Source: Laguncularia racemosa
Lineage: Eukaryota > Streptophyta > Magnoliopsida > Myrtales > Combretaceae
Length of the DNA: 64,000 bases
Assembly: GCA_037954665.1 (NCBI GenBank)
Contig: JBBMOL010000012.1
Coordinates: 1,364,001-1,428,000 of the forward strand
Reading direction: 5' to 3'
Both the position numbers and the translations under genes were made by a program. Below, piece after piece: positions 48,974-60,752 of this stretch (position 1 is its first letter; each line of letters opens with the position of its first letter). Under the pieces are notes generated by a model. That model made no database searches. It was not told the origin of the DNA and was given only the letters and a program-made list of their open reading frames with translations.

Positions 48974-51900
48974 TGGAATGTGGTAATATGGGAGGTTATA
49001 CCACTCTAAGGAAGTAGGTGCATATAGTGAGACCACAAAGGCAATGGGCACCAGCGAGATTCTTTGCTCTACAATAGTAACACCAGGACACCTCAAACAT
49101 AGACACCATAGCAAGTATGGTCCTAGTATACTCTCATAGTGCCTATGTACTTTTTGATACTGGTGCTACACACTCTTGTATCTTTAACACATTTATGCAT
49201 ATATATGGTTTTAATACTGAGCAATTGAATGCTCCTTTAAATGTGGATACACCTTTAGGGCTTAGGAGATTAATGAATCAAATATGTCGTAATATTAGTA
49301 TAGAGTGGGAGGTAGAGTGTTATTAGCTGATTTGTTGGTGCTGGAAATATCAGACTTTAATGTGATCTTGGAAGTGAACTGGTTATCAAAGTACCATGCC
49401 ACCATAGACTATCATAATATGATGGTGTACTTTAGCATCCTAGGTAAAGATCCTTTTTATTTTAAACTAGGTATCTAAAGACCAGTAGGATTGCCCACTT
49501 TTAAATTATGGGGCAAAAGTATGCTAACAGCAATAATAATAGAGTCAAGTGAGATGGTAAGGTTGGAACAATTACCTATAGTGAAGGAGTTCCCAAATGT
49601 CTTTCCAAGTGAATTACTTAGATGACCCCTAGCTCAAGAAATAGAGTTTAGCATTGATCTAGTATTGAGTACAATGCTAATTTCCAGAACACCATATCGA
49701 ATGGCACCTATAAATCTAGTAGAGCTAAACACACAATTGCAAGAGTTACAAGACAAAGGATTCATTACGCCTAGTGTGTTTCCATGGGGTGCATCGGTTC
49801 TATTTGTTAAGAAGAAAGATAGTAGTATGTGACTTTGTAAAGCTTACAATGAGTTGAATAGAGTTACTATCAAGAACAAGTATCCACTCCTTAAAATTGA
49901 TCTCCTTTTTTATCAATTACAAGGAGCTCAGGTGTTCTCAAAAATTGATCTAAGATCGGGATACCACCAATTGAGGATTAAGGAAGAGGATATCTAGAAG
50001 ATAGCCTTTAAGACCTAATATAGGCATTTTGAGTTTCTAGTGATGCTTTTTAGGTTAGCGAATGCACTCACAACTTTTATAGATTTGATGAATAGGGTGT
50101 TAAGGGATTTCCTGGATAATTTTATGGCCATCTCCATTGATGATGTCTTAATATACTCTAGGAGTAAGGACGATCATGAAGAACATTTGAGGCTAATGAT
50201 GGGCAAACTACATGTTAAGAAGCTTTATGCTAAATTTAAGAAGTGCAAATTTTAGCTTGACTAGGTATCTTTCTTAGGTCATGTAGCAAATAAGGATGGG
50301 ATTATGTGGACCTAGAAAAAGTAAGAGTAGTGGTAGATTGGTCTAGACCAAAGATAATGATAGATGTTAGAAGTTTCCTAAGATTAGCTAGTTATTGCAG
50401 AAGATTTGTTGAGGGGTTTTCAAGTATAATAGCTCCTTTAACCCAATTAACAAAAAAATAAGCTATAAAGTTTGTCTAGGATGATAGATGTGAAGATAGT
50501 TTCTAGAAATTAAAAAAAAAAAAAGTTAGTGTTAGCTCCAGTATTGGCTTTTCCCAAAAGTAGAGAAGGGTTCACCATCTTCAGTTATACATCAACTTAA
50601 GGGTTGGGATGTTTGTTAATGTAGGATAATAAGGTAATAGCTTACTCATCATAACAGTTGAAGCTATATGAAAGGAATTACCTAACTCAGAACTTGGAGC
50701 TAGCAGCAGTAGTGTTAGCACTTAAGTTGTGGAGACACTATTTTTATGGAGCAAAATGCAAAAGCTTCACTAACCATAAAAGTCTAAAATACATTTTCAC
50801 TTTGAAAGAGTTGAATATGTGCTAGAGGAGATGGTTGGAGTTAATTAAAGGTTATGATATGGAGATCTAGTTCCATTCAAGAAAAGCAAATGTAGTACCG
50901 GATGCTCTTAGTAGAAAGAAATGAGGCAATATTGCTATCTTGATTACATCTCAACGGAACTTATTAGAGGACATGTATAGGTTAGATTTGGAGATAATAA
51001 CATAGGATTTGGGAGTAAAATTAGCAAGTTTGCATATCCAATCCACCTTAGTAGAGAAAATTAAAGTTGCTCAAGCTGAAGATATAAATATATAGGACAT
51101 CAAAGTTAAAGTGGAATAGGGTATGATGATAGAATTTAATATCGATGTAAAAGGTATTCTAAGATATGGAACATGATTGTGTGTGCTAGGAAATGTAGAG
51201 TTGAAGAAAGAGATCATGAAAGAAGCACACTATTTTGGATATATAATCTACCCTAGAAGTACTAAGATGTATAAAGACTTGAAGAGTAACTACTAGTGAA
51301 AGAACATGAAATGGGAGATAGCTGAGTATGTAGCAAAGTGCCTAACTTGTCAGGAGATCTGAACTGAACATTAGAGGCTAACTAGAGAATTGCAGCCCTT
51401 CCTAATACCTAAGTGGAAATGGGAACTTGTGATAATGGATTTCGTTACAAGCCTCTCGAGAAATAAAGAGAAACAAGATGCAATGTGAATAATAGTAGAT
51501 TGGTTAACCAAGTGTGCCCACTTCTTGCCTATCAATGTGAGATACAAACTAGAGAGATTAGCTAGAATGTATGTATAGGAGATAGTGAGGTTACATGAAG
51601 TACTAGTAACCATAACCTATAATAGAGATATGCGATTTGAAAGCAGATTTTGGAATAACTTACATAAATCTTGAGATATAAAACTGCAATTCAATATTGC
51701 TTTCCATCCTTAGATAGATGGACAATCTGAGAGGACCATCTAGATCCTCAAAGATCTACTTAAAGCCTATGTGTTAGATTTTGGAGTTAATTGGAATGAA
51801 CATTTACCTTTGGTTAAGTTTTCCTACAATAATAATTATTAGGCAACCATTCAAATGGTCCCTTATGAAGCCTTATATGGAAGGAAATGTAAATCCTTAT

Positions 51901-52382
51901 TATATTGGGATTAAGTGGGGGAAAGATAGGTGTTGGGACCTGGATCGGTCTAAGAGGCAGTGGATAAGGTAAAGCTAATAAGACAAATAATATAGATAGC
52001 TCAAATCCTTTAAAAGAACTATATTGATAAGAGGTAATGTCTCTTAGAATTCTAAGTAGGAGATAAGGTATTATTAAAAATTTCACCAACTATAGGGGTA
52101 ATCAAGTTTAGTCTAAGAGGGAAGTTAAACCTAAGGTATGTTAGACCATTTAAAGTCTTAGAAAGGATTGGTAAGGTGGCATATAGATTAGCCTTACTGC
52201 CAAGTTTAAAAGGAATACATGATGTGTTCCATATATCCATGTTGAGGAAATTTGTATTGAATCCAAATCATGTTGTTGCATTAGAGCCCCTGAATGTATA
52301 GCTAGATTTGTCTTCCATAGAATAGCCTATAAAGATAGTAGATAGCAAAGAACAAGTATTGAGGAGGCGAGCGATTCCTTAT
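48974..52382 (+). pseudogene. Element G, second half: gag end, protease, RT, RNase H, integrase, chromodomain start
   Basis: After the zinc-knuckle remainder, protease (49117-49326) keeps a good active site, YVLFDTGATHSCIF. RT (about 49580-50300) has PYRMAPINLVEL, VLFVKKKDSS, FSKIDLRSGYHQLRI and SIDDVLIYSRS; the motif is usually YxDD. RNase H (50330-50930) includes PVLAFPKSREGFT with the Asp region and LNMC*RRWLELIKG. Integrase zinc and core (51100-51800) and C-terminal domain (about 52030-52270; ISPTIGVIKFSLRGKL, HDVFHISMLRKFV, ALEPLNV) follow. The chromodomain begins at about 52300 and is cut at 52382 by element H. Stops are frequent and often TAG. Confidence 0.8.
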
Positions 52383-52767
52383 TGTAGATACCCCATTTTT
52401 GCCATAGTATAGATTTGTTTAAAAAAATTAAAAAATAATAATAAATAAGTAATTAAAAAAAGAAAAAATAATAGCAATAATAAAAAGTTTGGTTTACAAA
52501 AAAATATATAATACATAACAAAGCCAATAATAAAAAAGGGAAAAAGAAAAGAAAAAGGAAAAATAAATAAAAATAAAAGTAAACGGAAGAACTTTTAAAA
52601 ATGATAAAAAATAATAAATAACAAAAATTAATAAAAATTGTGAACATTTTCAATAAAAATAAGGAAATATGAGACTCTAAATTAGGTTCGAGACCCTCAA
52701 AATCAATAAAAATTAATTAAGACCATTAACTTATATGTATGTTAAGTGTAATAATAAATCGAGAAAT

Positions 52768-52845
52768 AGGCTGGCTCAATTGGTCCATATGCTAGCTTGG
52801 TGCACGTAGGGAAGGGGTCATGTCTCGAGTTCGAAACTAGGGAAG
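52768..52845 (+). other. tRNA-like module (Pol III A-box and B-box) inside LTR-H
   Basis: TGGCTCAATTGG (52772-52783) fits the tRNA A-box consensus TRGCNNARYNGG at every position. AGTTCGAAACT (52828-52838) resembles the B-box GGTTCRANYCC at 8 of 11. The spacing of 44 bases is normal for a tRNA gene. I could not fold a full cloverleaf, so this is better read as a tRNA-derived SINE head or tRNA relic than as a working tRNA gene. Confidence 0.4.
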
Positions 52846-54232
52846 GGCATTTGTGCCGTTTTCGTATTTTTTTTGCTCTCGCTGCCACATGGTAGCCCGC
52901 AATTGGTTGAGTAAACACAGCACGTGATCTTCTTCAACCTTTGGCTAATGACCACAGCTAGAAAAATGACAAAAAAAACGTACCCATAAGCTTCGACCAT
53001 GAGCTTTCTCTCTTTAAAAAAACTACCCCAACCACCAACTTCTCTCTAGGATTTCACCACTTATATTCAACCTTAAGCTTAGATTTAAGTGCCAATAGTT
53101 CCCTTAGGTTGCAAGGAGTAAGAAAAGTTTGGTTTCGCGAGGTAGGGATTTGTTAGAAGCTTGGATGGAGAAGCACCATCGTCATCACCACCAGCCACCT
53201 TCAAACCATCACCTTAGGTTAGTTTTTAGGCCGAAATAACATTACCAATTGACTCCCCACTTCCAAAAACCTAGGAAAGCACCCATCAATCACCCTCAAC
53301 GACTGTCGAGTCGTCACCAACGAGGAGCCCCACGACTCGATTCGACTACAACCCGACCTTTGAATATCTAACAATTCGGTTGGTGTTATTTATTTATTAT
53401 TTATTATTTTGATAATTAGGATGTTTTAGTTCATTTTTTAGATTAACTTTAATTTAAAAAATAAAAATAATAATAATAAATTTAGAGTACCCATCAGGTT
53501 GTCGTAGTGTATACCATCGCTCGATGGTGAAAAATAAAAAAAGAATTGTTAATTAAAATTCTTTTCATATATATATATATGTACATATATATATAATGAA
53601 TAAATAAGTAAATAATAAAATAATAAAAGAATAATAAAAAAATTTTTTATAAGCTAGGATTTAAAATATATATATATAAGAGAGAGAGAGTATAAAAATA
53701 AAAAAATAAAAGAATAATAATAAAAATAAAATAATAAATAAATAATTAAAAATTAAAATTTAGAAAAATAAAAAATAAAAAATATAAATCTTGGTATAAA
53801 TTAAATTTTAGAAATAAAAATTCAATAAAAAGTACAAATGATAAAAATACAAAAGAAAGATAAAGTTTTTACTTTCTAGTATAATGCTTTTAGTAAGAAA
53901 AATAATAAATAAATAAATAAATAAAAGATGGAAATACTTTTATTAAAATATAGTATTTTAGGGTTTTATCACTTAATGTTTTTTTTAATAAAAATTTAAT
54001 ATGAGGTTTTCCCAAACTTAGGTTATTTTAGATTTTTCAAAAATAACCATCAATAATCTAGGCCATTTAGGTATTTTCTTAATAAAAATTAATATGATTA
54101 AATAATACAAACTCGATACTTTTTGTTAGATAAAATTAAACCAAAAAATTAAAATTTTTATAAAGAAAAAAAGAGTGAACTATGGACGGTTTGATCCTAA
54201 CTATCAGGTATGTAAGCATCTTCAGGGGAATT

Positions 54233-54420
54233 ATAATAAAATAAAAACTTTAGGTTAGGGAAAATGATCATAATAAAATAAAAACTTTAGATTAGGAAAA
54301 ATAATCATAATAAAATAAGAACTTTCGATTAATAAAAATAATCATAGTAAAATAAAAACTTCAAAATAAAAAATTAAATAAAATAAAAACTTTAGAAAAA
54401 TCGAATGAATAAATACTTTA
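54233..54420 (+). repeat. 37-bp tandem array in LTR-H
   Basis: Phrases like ATAATAAAATAAAAACTTT followed by AGATTAGGAAAAATAATC recur at about 54233, 54270, 54308 and 54344, with a weaker fifth copy near 54380. AT-rich and non-coding. Confidence 0.6.
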
Positions 54421-54897
54421 GGTTATTAATAATAAAAGCCTTAGAAAAATTAGTATAATAAACTCTGGACTTTAGGTTTTCTTTTAACAAAAATTTAAAA
54501 TCTTATGGAAACATAAAAAAAAAAACCATAAAAATAATAATAAAAAATAACATAGTAGCAGATACACAAAAAATTAAAATATATATATAAAGACCTTTTA
54601 GTAAATATTCTTAAAAATTCTACACGGTAACTGTTTAGGTTTTAATATATTAGCCCCCGAATCCAATACCTCTGGTTCATATTTTTCTAAAATAGTTTTT
54701 TAGGAAAATTCAAAGACTAATAGCTAATTAAGATTAATCTACCCAATTAACTTTAACTTTATTTTCCAACTTCAGTTGGTGGTGGCTCCTTTTAAAAATT
54801 TATTTTCCTTAATTTAATCAAGTAATATATGTTAAATGGATATGATTTAGTATAGTTTAAAATTAAGGAAAATGATCAAAAACTAAACTCGGCAGGA

Positions 54898-54914
54898 TGG
54901 CGACTCCACTGGGG
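54898..54914 (+). other. Primer binding site of element H (tRNA-Arg type)
   Basis: TGGCGACTCCACTGGGG lies 3 bases after the LTR end. This wording is the usual primer site of plant Tat/Ogre elements and differs from the initiator-Met sites of the other elements here. Confidence 0.85.
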
Positions 54915-55531
54915 AGCGTCTTTTCAAAAGTGGGCTAATCATGTAGCAATTTTCTCCACTATGTCTAAAAGGCCTTTAACTACTTGTATATGTCCTTATT
55001 GTTTACCTTTGTGAATTATTTTTTGTAAATAGTGGTACTAATCAAGTTTTGAGTGATGTAGAAAAAAAAAAGGAAAAAGTAAAAAAAAAAAAAAAGGGGA
55101 AAGAGGAAAGAGGGCCTAATGGGCCATTATGAAAGTTTTTTTTTCTATGCATGTCTAGATATGGCTGGACTTGGGTCATTTAGAAAATTAGGACGGAACG
55201 CTATTGTGTACCTGCTAAGTTGTAGTGGTTTATGCCATCACTTGACAGTGATTAGGCAATTCCACTCCAAGCTTTGATATAACCACCAGTTACAGAGCTA
55301 GAGGACCTTTAGAACTTACCCTTTTTCCCATGTGTGCGCTTTTTATTTATTCTTATTTTGTGTTTTTTCTTGCTTGTTTTTGCAAATGAAAAGTAATGTG
55401 GCACTGTAAGCATTAAACTGCAACTCTATTAATGTTCAAAATCATAGTCTTTGTAATATCTTTTCTCTGTATTTCTTCAGTTTTGTAAAATTTCAATTTT
55501 TTCTTGTTTTCTTATTGTAATATATAATAAA

Positions 55532-57060
55532 ATGGAGAACCAAACCAAAGACCAGTCAAAGAATGTTAATGAAATCCACATGGATCAATATGCTTATCCT
55601 GTAGAAACCTTACATTGGTGGTTTGATACATTCGGTCAAGAACATCAGGATTGCATTACGCAGAAGATCGGCCAGGTGATGTCTCTAATGAAGGTATAAC
55701 TTAAATGGGATCTAATCAGAGCTATGGCCTATTTTTTGGATCCTGAGTTATCATCATTCGATTTTAAGCCTTACTAGTCAACACCCACCCTAGAGGAGTA
55801 TATCTAAATAACTTAGAGCCTCTGCCATGGAAAATGGAATAGTGACCTTAAACTTGGAAGCCTAGTCCGTGAACATATTCTATCACCTGTTAGGAGTCAG
55901 GAAAACTGAAATTGTTGAAACACTAACTAAATGCAAGGACAGGTGTATTCGACTTTCCACATTTGGCTAGTTGGTATGTGTACTCATCACTTACCTCGAT
56001 AGGCGAGACATTTTTTATGGAGGATATGTTGATTTGCAAAGGAACCACATCAATGCATTTATACTGGAAACATTTGCAACCATTCTTTTCCTACAAAGGT
56101 GATCTAATGTCCATTTCAAGGTGGTGGAACTAGTCTCCCAATTCTTGGTAGGTAAGTTCTACGTCCTGGCAATATTGGTAGAATAAATCTAGTCCTTAAA
56201 TTTCGTGAAGGGACAAGGTCATGGCACTTTCGAGGGAAGGCCCGCCTTGTTAATAGTATAGTTTATCAGTTACATCAAAACATTTGGAGCAGATTTGATG
56301 AGAGGATCCTTAACTCCACAAACAAACATAGTGAATAACTTTGCTATGCGGGTTAAGTTGCCTAGTGACACATCCACCCGGTAATGGCATAGGTTACTCC
56401 GGATGGTCGAGCTGGGAGACATTACATGGATGGCTAGGTGGAATCATTACACTAAAGCCATACTCAGATGTGAGAAGTATCTAGGTATACCTCTAATTGG
56501 TATTATGGGCTTCATTAGTTACTTTCCAGCTCAAGTTGTCAAATAATTGGGCCTCTTACAAGACATTACCTACATAGGGTCATTAAAATGGGTAACCCTT
56601 AACTATCAAGATGCTAACATACCACTAGCAATCAAGATTGCCCACCTTAACAATATCAAGGAATTATGGGAGCATAAGGAGGTGAAGAAAATAACAGACC
56701 TGAGTGAGCTAAAAGGGAGGATCGGGGCCTATAGGGCTATTCAGGAGTTCATTTGCGATTTTATGAAGAATATTGGTCAGTTACAATACGAGTTCCTCGA
56801 CGCCTTCAAGCATGAGCTAGAATTGCATAATCCGACACTAGAAGAGGAAGGGTATAGAGCTACTATATGAGCAAAGTGGAGGTCCAATACCAAAAATGGA
56901 AGAAGGCTGCAGATTACTAGAAGAAGAAGAAGCATAGATAGTCCCAAAAGGTTATCTAGTACTTAACAGACTAGTTGAAGGAAAAAGATGAATGGATCCA
57001 GCAATTGACGGAGAAAGAAGAAGTAGTTCGACCAAGCCACTATAGGAGAAAGAATAAGTA
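55532..57060 (+). pseudogene. ORF1 (extra upstream ORF) of Tat/Ogre element H
   Basis: It begins ATGGAGAACCAAACC at 55532 and reads in one main frame with stops. Recognisable phrases are IRAMAYFLDPELSSFDFKP and PTLEEYI, the pattern 'F-W/L-D-P...F-F...PTLEEY' of the protein encoded before gag in Tat/Ogre elements. Further on, FKVVELVSQFLV, FEGRPALL, then an uninterrupted 107-codon piece 56547-56870 (KELWEHKEVKKI, GRIGAYRAIQEFI). The end is lysine-rich at about 57060. The biochemical role of this ORF is not known to me. Confidence 0.65.
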
Positions 57061-57256
57061 GTAATAGTAATAAAAAAGAGTTTACTAGTTTACTTTCTTT
57101 TTAGATAGAGTTTTAGGTCATGTATTTATTTGAATAATATTAAGAAATTGCAATTTTACAAGTCAAATTATATGCCACATTACTATTTAATTGTGATCTA
57201 TTATAGTACTTATCCATCACTACCATGCATTGTATTTATACGCATCCTTATATAAA

Positions 57257-57277
57257 ATGATGATGATGATGATGATG

Positions 57278-57320
<43 letters not shown>
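57257..57320 (+). repeat. (GAT)n / (AAT)n microsatellite
   Basis: Seven or so ATGATG units followed by about fifteen AAT units, in the spacer between ORF1 and gag of element H. Confidence 0.95.
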
Positions 57321-57321
<1 letters not shown>

Positions 57322-57456
57322 GCGGGCAAGAAAGGAAAACGAAATCTTTGATTTAAATGAACCTAACAGAATTGGATCATGTTACAGATTTCAAAAATAG
57401 CGCCCAAGCAGGTAGGCCTTCTCAGAAGCCCGATTAACACTTGCTCAAGAGTTAGA

Positions 57457-60400
57457 ATGGCGGAAAACACCGGTAATAGTAACCCTGATAAGAGAATTAT
57501 GGCTCTCGAACAGACTATGCTACAACTAACCGAGTAGATGAAGACTCCAACATACACCATCAATTGAATCCATATTGCCAAAGCAATCTAAGCAGATCAA
57601 ATCGAACCTTAACAGACTTTCAATTCAAACCCCAGAGATGAGTCAAAGAATGACGGTGGTGAAATTTTAAGGAAAAGTAATGATATATGGAAAAGAAGCT
57701 ACTCTAAAAGTTCTACAAGAAGATGAGAGTCTTTGAGGGAACTGATGGATTTGAGTGGACTGATCTAATTAATATGCCCATTTATGAAGATGAGGAGTTT
57801 CCCAATAAGTTCAAGATCTCGGATTTAAAAAGTATGATGGTACAGGCTGCCCAAAAATCCATACCTAACTCTATATCAGAAAGATGGCTAAATATACCAG
57901 GTATGGGTGGTTGATGGTGTAGACTTTTCAAGACAGTTTAACTGGACTAGCTTTAGCATAGTATGCGTAGCTAGACCTGAATGACATAGACACATGAGAT
58001 AAGTTAGCAAGGGTTTTCTATAACCATTACAAGTTTAATGTTGAATTAGCTCTATCCATTTGGGACCTAAATAACTTAAGGAAGAAGAGTAATAAGTCTT
58101 TTAAAGAATATGCACAACGGTGGAGGGGTGTGGTTGCCAAGATAACTACCCTCTTACCAGAGAAGGATCTAACGTACATGTTCATCAACACCTTACGTAA
58201 GCCTTACTACTAGCATTCAGTGGGGCATGCAGCTACGAGTTTTGTCGAGATAGTAGAGGTCGGATGCCGCATTGAGAATGCAATCACCTTTAGAAAGCTC
58301 CCCATTTTAGAAGAGGGAGAAAAGAAAGTTAGACACCAAGGCCAGTTAGAAAGGGTCGAGAAACAATTGTTGGTATGGTAGCCACAGGGAATCATCTTAA
58401 GCTAATGCCGCAAGTAACCATCCAAACAAACCAGAATACCCCTGAGTGAGACCCAGACCAATGCTAGCAGAGAAGGCAATTCACCAAAATCCCTATCCCT
58501 TTGAGCTGGGTTCTCTATCGTCTCTGCAATAAGAATCTATTGAATTTTGAGGTACCTCTTGATAACTACAAACCTAAAGATTACAACCCCAATCTTCACT
58601 GTGAGTATCACTTAGGGCAAGAGGGGCACTCTATAGATAATTGTTAGAGGTTAAGAAAAAAGATACAAGACCTCATAGATGCTAAATTGGTTCAGTTAGA
58701 CATTATAGAAGCTCTAGTACCCAACGTCGATAACAATCCCTTGCCAAGCCATAGGGCCTTTGTCAATGTGACCATTGTTGAAGAATTTGGGCTAAGGATA
58801 GATCTAGATGAGCTCCCCATCACATTAAAATAGATAGCATGGAACTTAAAGTAGAAAGGTCACTACAAGACATAGGAAGCCTTAGAGACCGTACTAGAAC
58901 CAGACCTGCAATTCACCAATTACTTAGAGAAGGGAAAGTGAAGAAAGAGGATATTCATGCCATGATATACCCTAAGCTAAGGAAAAATTGTACGTAGAAG
59001 GAGTTGAGAAGGAGGTATTTAGCAGGTGATCCCATCATCGACACACTAGGAGAGCCATTAAAGACATTTAAATACCTGGTAAACTATTCATTCGTGCCAA
59101 GAGTGTACACAAATGCACCACCTACAAGATAGGGCCTAGAATTTGAGGAAGAGGATAACCCTAGAGGTCAGGAAGAAAAATCTAAGCAAATAGTAGGTAT
59201 GGTGGGAATCAACCCTAAGTCCTTCACCTTTGAATGCCCTAAGCAAGAGAAGGGGATAATCACCATCTAGCCCAAGAAGTTCGTGTTCAACGTTCCAGTA
59301 CCGCTAGAGAATTATAAAGTTGCACCACTGAATTACCAAGCTATGAATCAAACTACAAAGGTACCCCCAATGATAGGAGGACTAACCCGCTCAGGGAGAG
59401 TATATGATTCGATTAAGGAAATTAGTAGCAAGGCTGCTATAGAACTTGTTGGGAATTAAACCAATTCGACAATAAGACCTATTACCCAAGCAAGAGCTAA
59501 AGGACTACATAACCTAACATTAAGAGTCCTTTTTTATCAAATGGAACTCGAAGATACTCACATAGTTTCTTCATTCATTTTATATGATTGTTTTATATTT
59601 AATTAGGTACACTTGTCAATATTATAAGAGGGCAATTAAACTAATTAGCACACGGTTTAGAAGATAGTTCACGGTCTATGTTTTGAACCAAAATGAACCA
59701 TAGAGAGCAGGCCATATACTATGCTATTTTCTTTATTTTCTTATGCTTGTCTTTCTATATTTAGGGACTATTATAAATACTTGTAAGGGGGACAACAAAA
59801 AAAACACTTTTTCATTTTTTCGATCAAGCAACACGTGAAAAGGGGATTTTTCTCTCTTTTTCCATACACTCTTATCAATTCCTTTAGGGTTGTGGCGAGT
59901 TGATTCTTAAATTGTTGTGTGTAACATCAACAATTGCAAGTTGTTTCCTCACTTTACTAGTGAGTAATATTTGGTAAGAATTTGGAATTTCATTTGTTAT
60001 TGTTCTTGGAAAATTAAGGTTCCACGTCACAAAGGGGATCTTTGCTATCTTAGACATAATTGTTCAATTATTTCATAACTAGGATTGTGTTGATTCCAAT
60101 TGAATTGGTATATCAAAACTACCCTCTAAGGAAACCTTAGGGCCTAATGATAGAGGAGTGGTAAAGGATCAAAATCCCCTTAAGAAGATCATAAAGGCTA
60201 GCAAATACAAGATCACATACCAACTGGCTAAGGTCCCTACTCAAATCTCCTTAATAGGCCTTCTTTTATCCTCTGATTTGCATCGTGAGGCACTTGTGAA
60301 ATTACTTCACGAAGTCAAGGTTCCTTAAGGTATTTCAGTTGAGAAATTGGGTTTAGTAATCAATTCTATATTTGTTATGGATCAAATAGCCTTTTCACTG

Positions 60401-60616
60401 GAAGAGTTGGGAGAAGGCAATTAGCACACTAAGCCGTTATTCATTGTAGTTAAATATAAGGATATGGTGGTGGCTTGAGTACCGATTGACAATAGCTTAT
60501 CTTTGAATGTGTGCCCATTATCTACGCTGAACCTATTGGGGATAGGCACGTTAAAATTGAAGCCAAGCTCGATCATAGTGCAAGCTTTCAATGGGTTTAA
60601 GGGAGAGATACTGTTG
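57457..60616 (+). pseudogene. gag and protease of Tat/Ogre element H, split by a solo LTR
   Basis: It starts at ATG 57457 (MAENTGNSNPDKRIMALEQT, coiled-coil-like). The capsid region (57760-58330) reads FPNKFKISDLK, DSLTGLAL-like QDSLTGLALA, YNHYKFNVELALSIWDLNNL, KSNKSFKEYAQRWRGVVAKI and FINTLRKPYY, which is the Tat/Ogre gag pattern. A zinc knuckle CEYHLGQEGHSIDNC lies at about 58600. A TRSGRVY phrase (about 59390) precedes the solo LTR. After it (60116 on), KKIIKASKYKITYQL and LIGLLLSSDLHREALVKLLHEV lead into the protease with VPIDNSLSLNVCPLSTL (about 60480), DN replacing D-S/T-G, as is usual in this lineage. Cut at 60616. Stops are present but sparse. Confidence 0.85.
59447..60115 (+). repeat. 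Solo LTR of a B-like chromovirus inside element H gag-pol
   Basis: It starts TGTTGGGAATTAAACC and ends ATATCA, 669 bp. It shares with LTR-B the pol-tail reading (TQARAKGLHNLTLRVL, QMELEDTHIVSSF) and the phrase TAATATTTGGTAAG.ATTT. The flanks GAACT (59442-59446) and AAACT (60116-60120) are a TSD with one mismatch. Removing the LTR and one TSD copy rejoins the host frame exactly (..AAIEL then PSKETLGPND). No internal element sequence remains, so it is a recombination product between two LTRs. Confidence 0.85.
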
Positions 60617-60752
60617 TACTTAAAAAAAAAAAAACAAATTCAAACGCATGAAACCAATTGAAGAACCACTTCAACAAATCCTAAAAATGGCGTGAAGAAT
60701 AAACTCTAAATGAACCTTAACTGTATGAACAACTTGCTCTGATACTAAATTA

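Larger units (their letters stand above)
39877..52382 (+). mobile_element. Element G: Tekay/Del-like chromovirus, split by element B and cut by element H
   Basis: The 5' LTR (about 39877-41587), gag (42200-43086), then protease to chromodomain (48974-52382) form one element interrupted by B. The two halves join exactly in a zinc-knuckle codon. At 52383 the chromodomain region (RRRAIPY) stops where the LTR of element H begins, so the 3' end of G must lie beyond H, outside the window. LTR ending (ATTACA), primer-site context and coding order match element A, making G a second copy of the same lineage. It is full of stops. Confidence 0.8.
52383..54894 (+). repeat. LTR-H, 5' LTR of element H
   Basis: TGTAGATACCCC...CTCGGCA, about 2512 bp, very AT-rich in its middle. 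The expected left TSD is CTTAT (52378-52382), but its partner is outside the window. It contains a tRNA-like module (52768-52845) and a short tandem array (54233-54420). Confidence 0.75.
52383..60616 (+). mobile_element. Element H: Tat/Ogre-lineage Ty3/gypsy element, 5' part
   Basis: It starts TGTAGATACCCC at 52383 inside element G. A 2.5-kb LTR (to 54894) is followed by TGGCGACTCCACTGGGG (54898-54914), the tRNA-Arg-type primer site typical of the Tat/Ogre lineage. Next are an extra ORF1 (55532-57060), then gag with its zinc knuckle and protease (57457-60616). A solo LTR interrupts it at 59447-60115. At 60617 the sequence switches to minus-strand element D in mid-protease. RT, RNase H, integrase and the 3' LTR would lie beyond the window. 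Stops show it is inactive. Confidence 0.85.

Noticed and set aside
52768..52845. Functional tRNA gene
   Set aside because: A-box and B-box are recognisable, but no cloverleaf with good acceptor and anticodon stems could be drawn, and the B-box is mutated.
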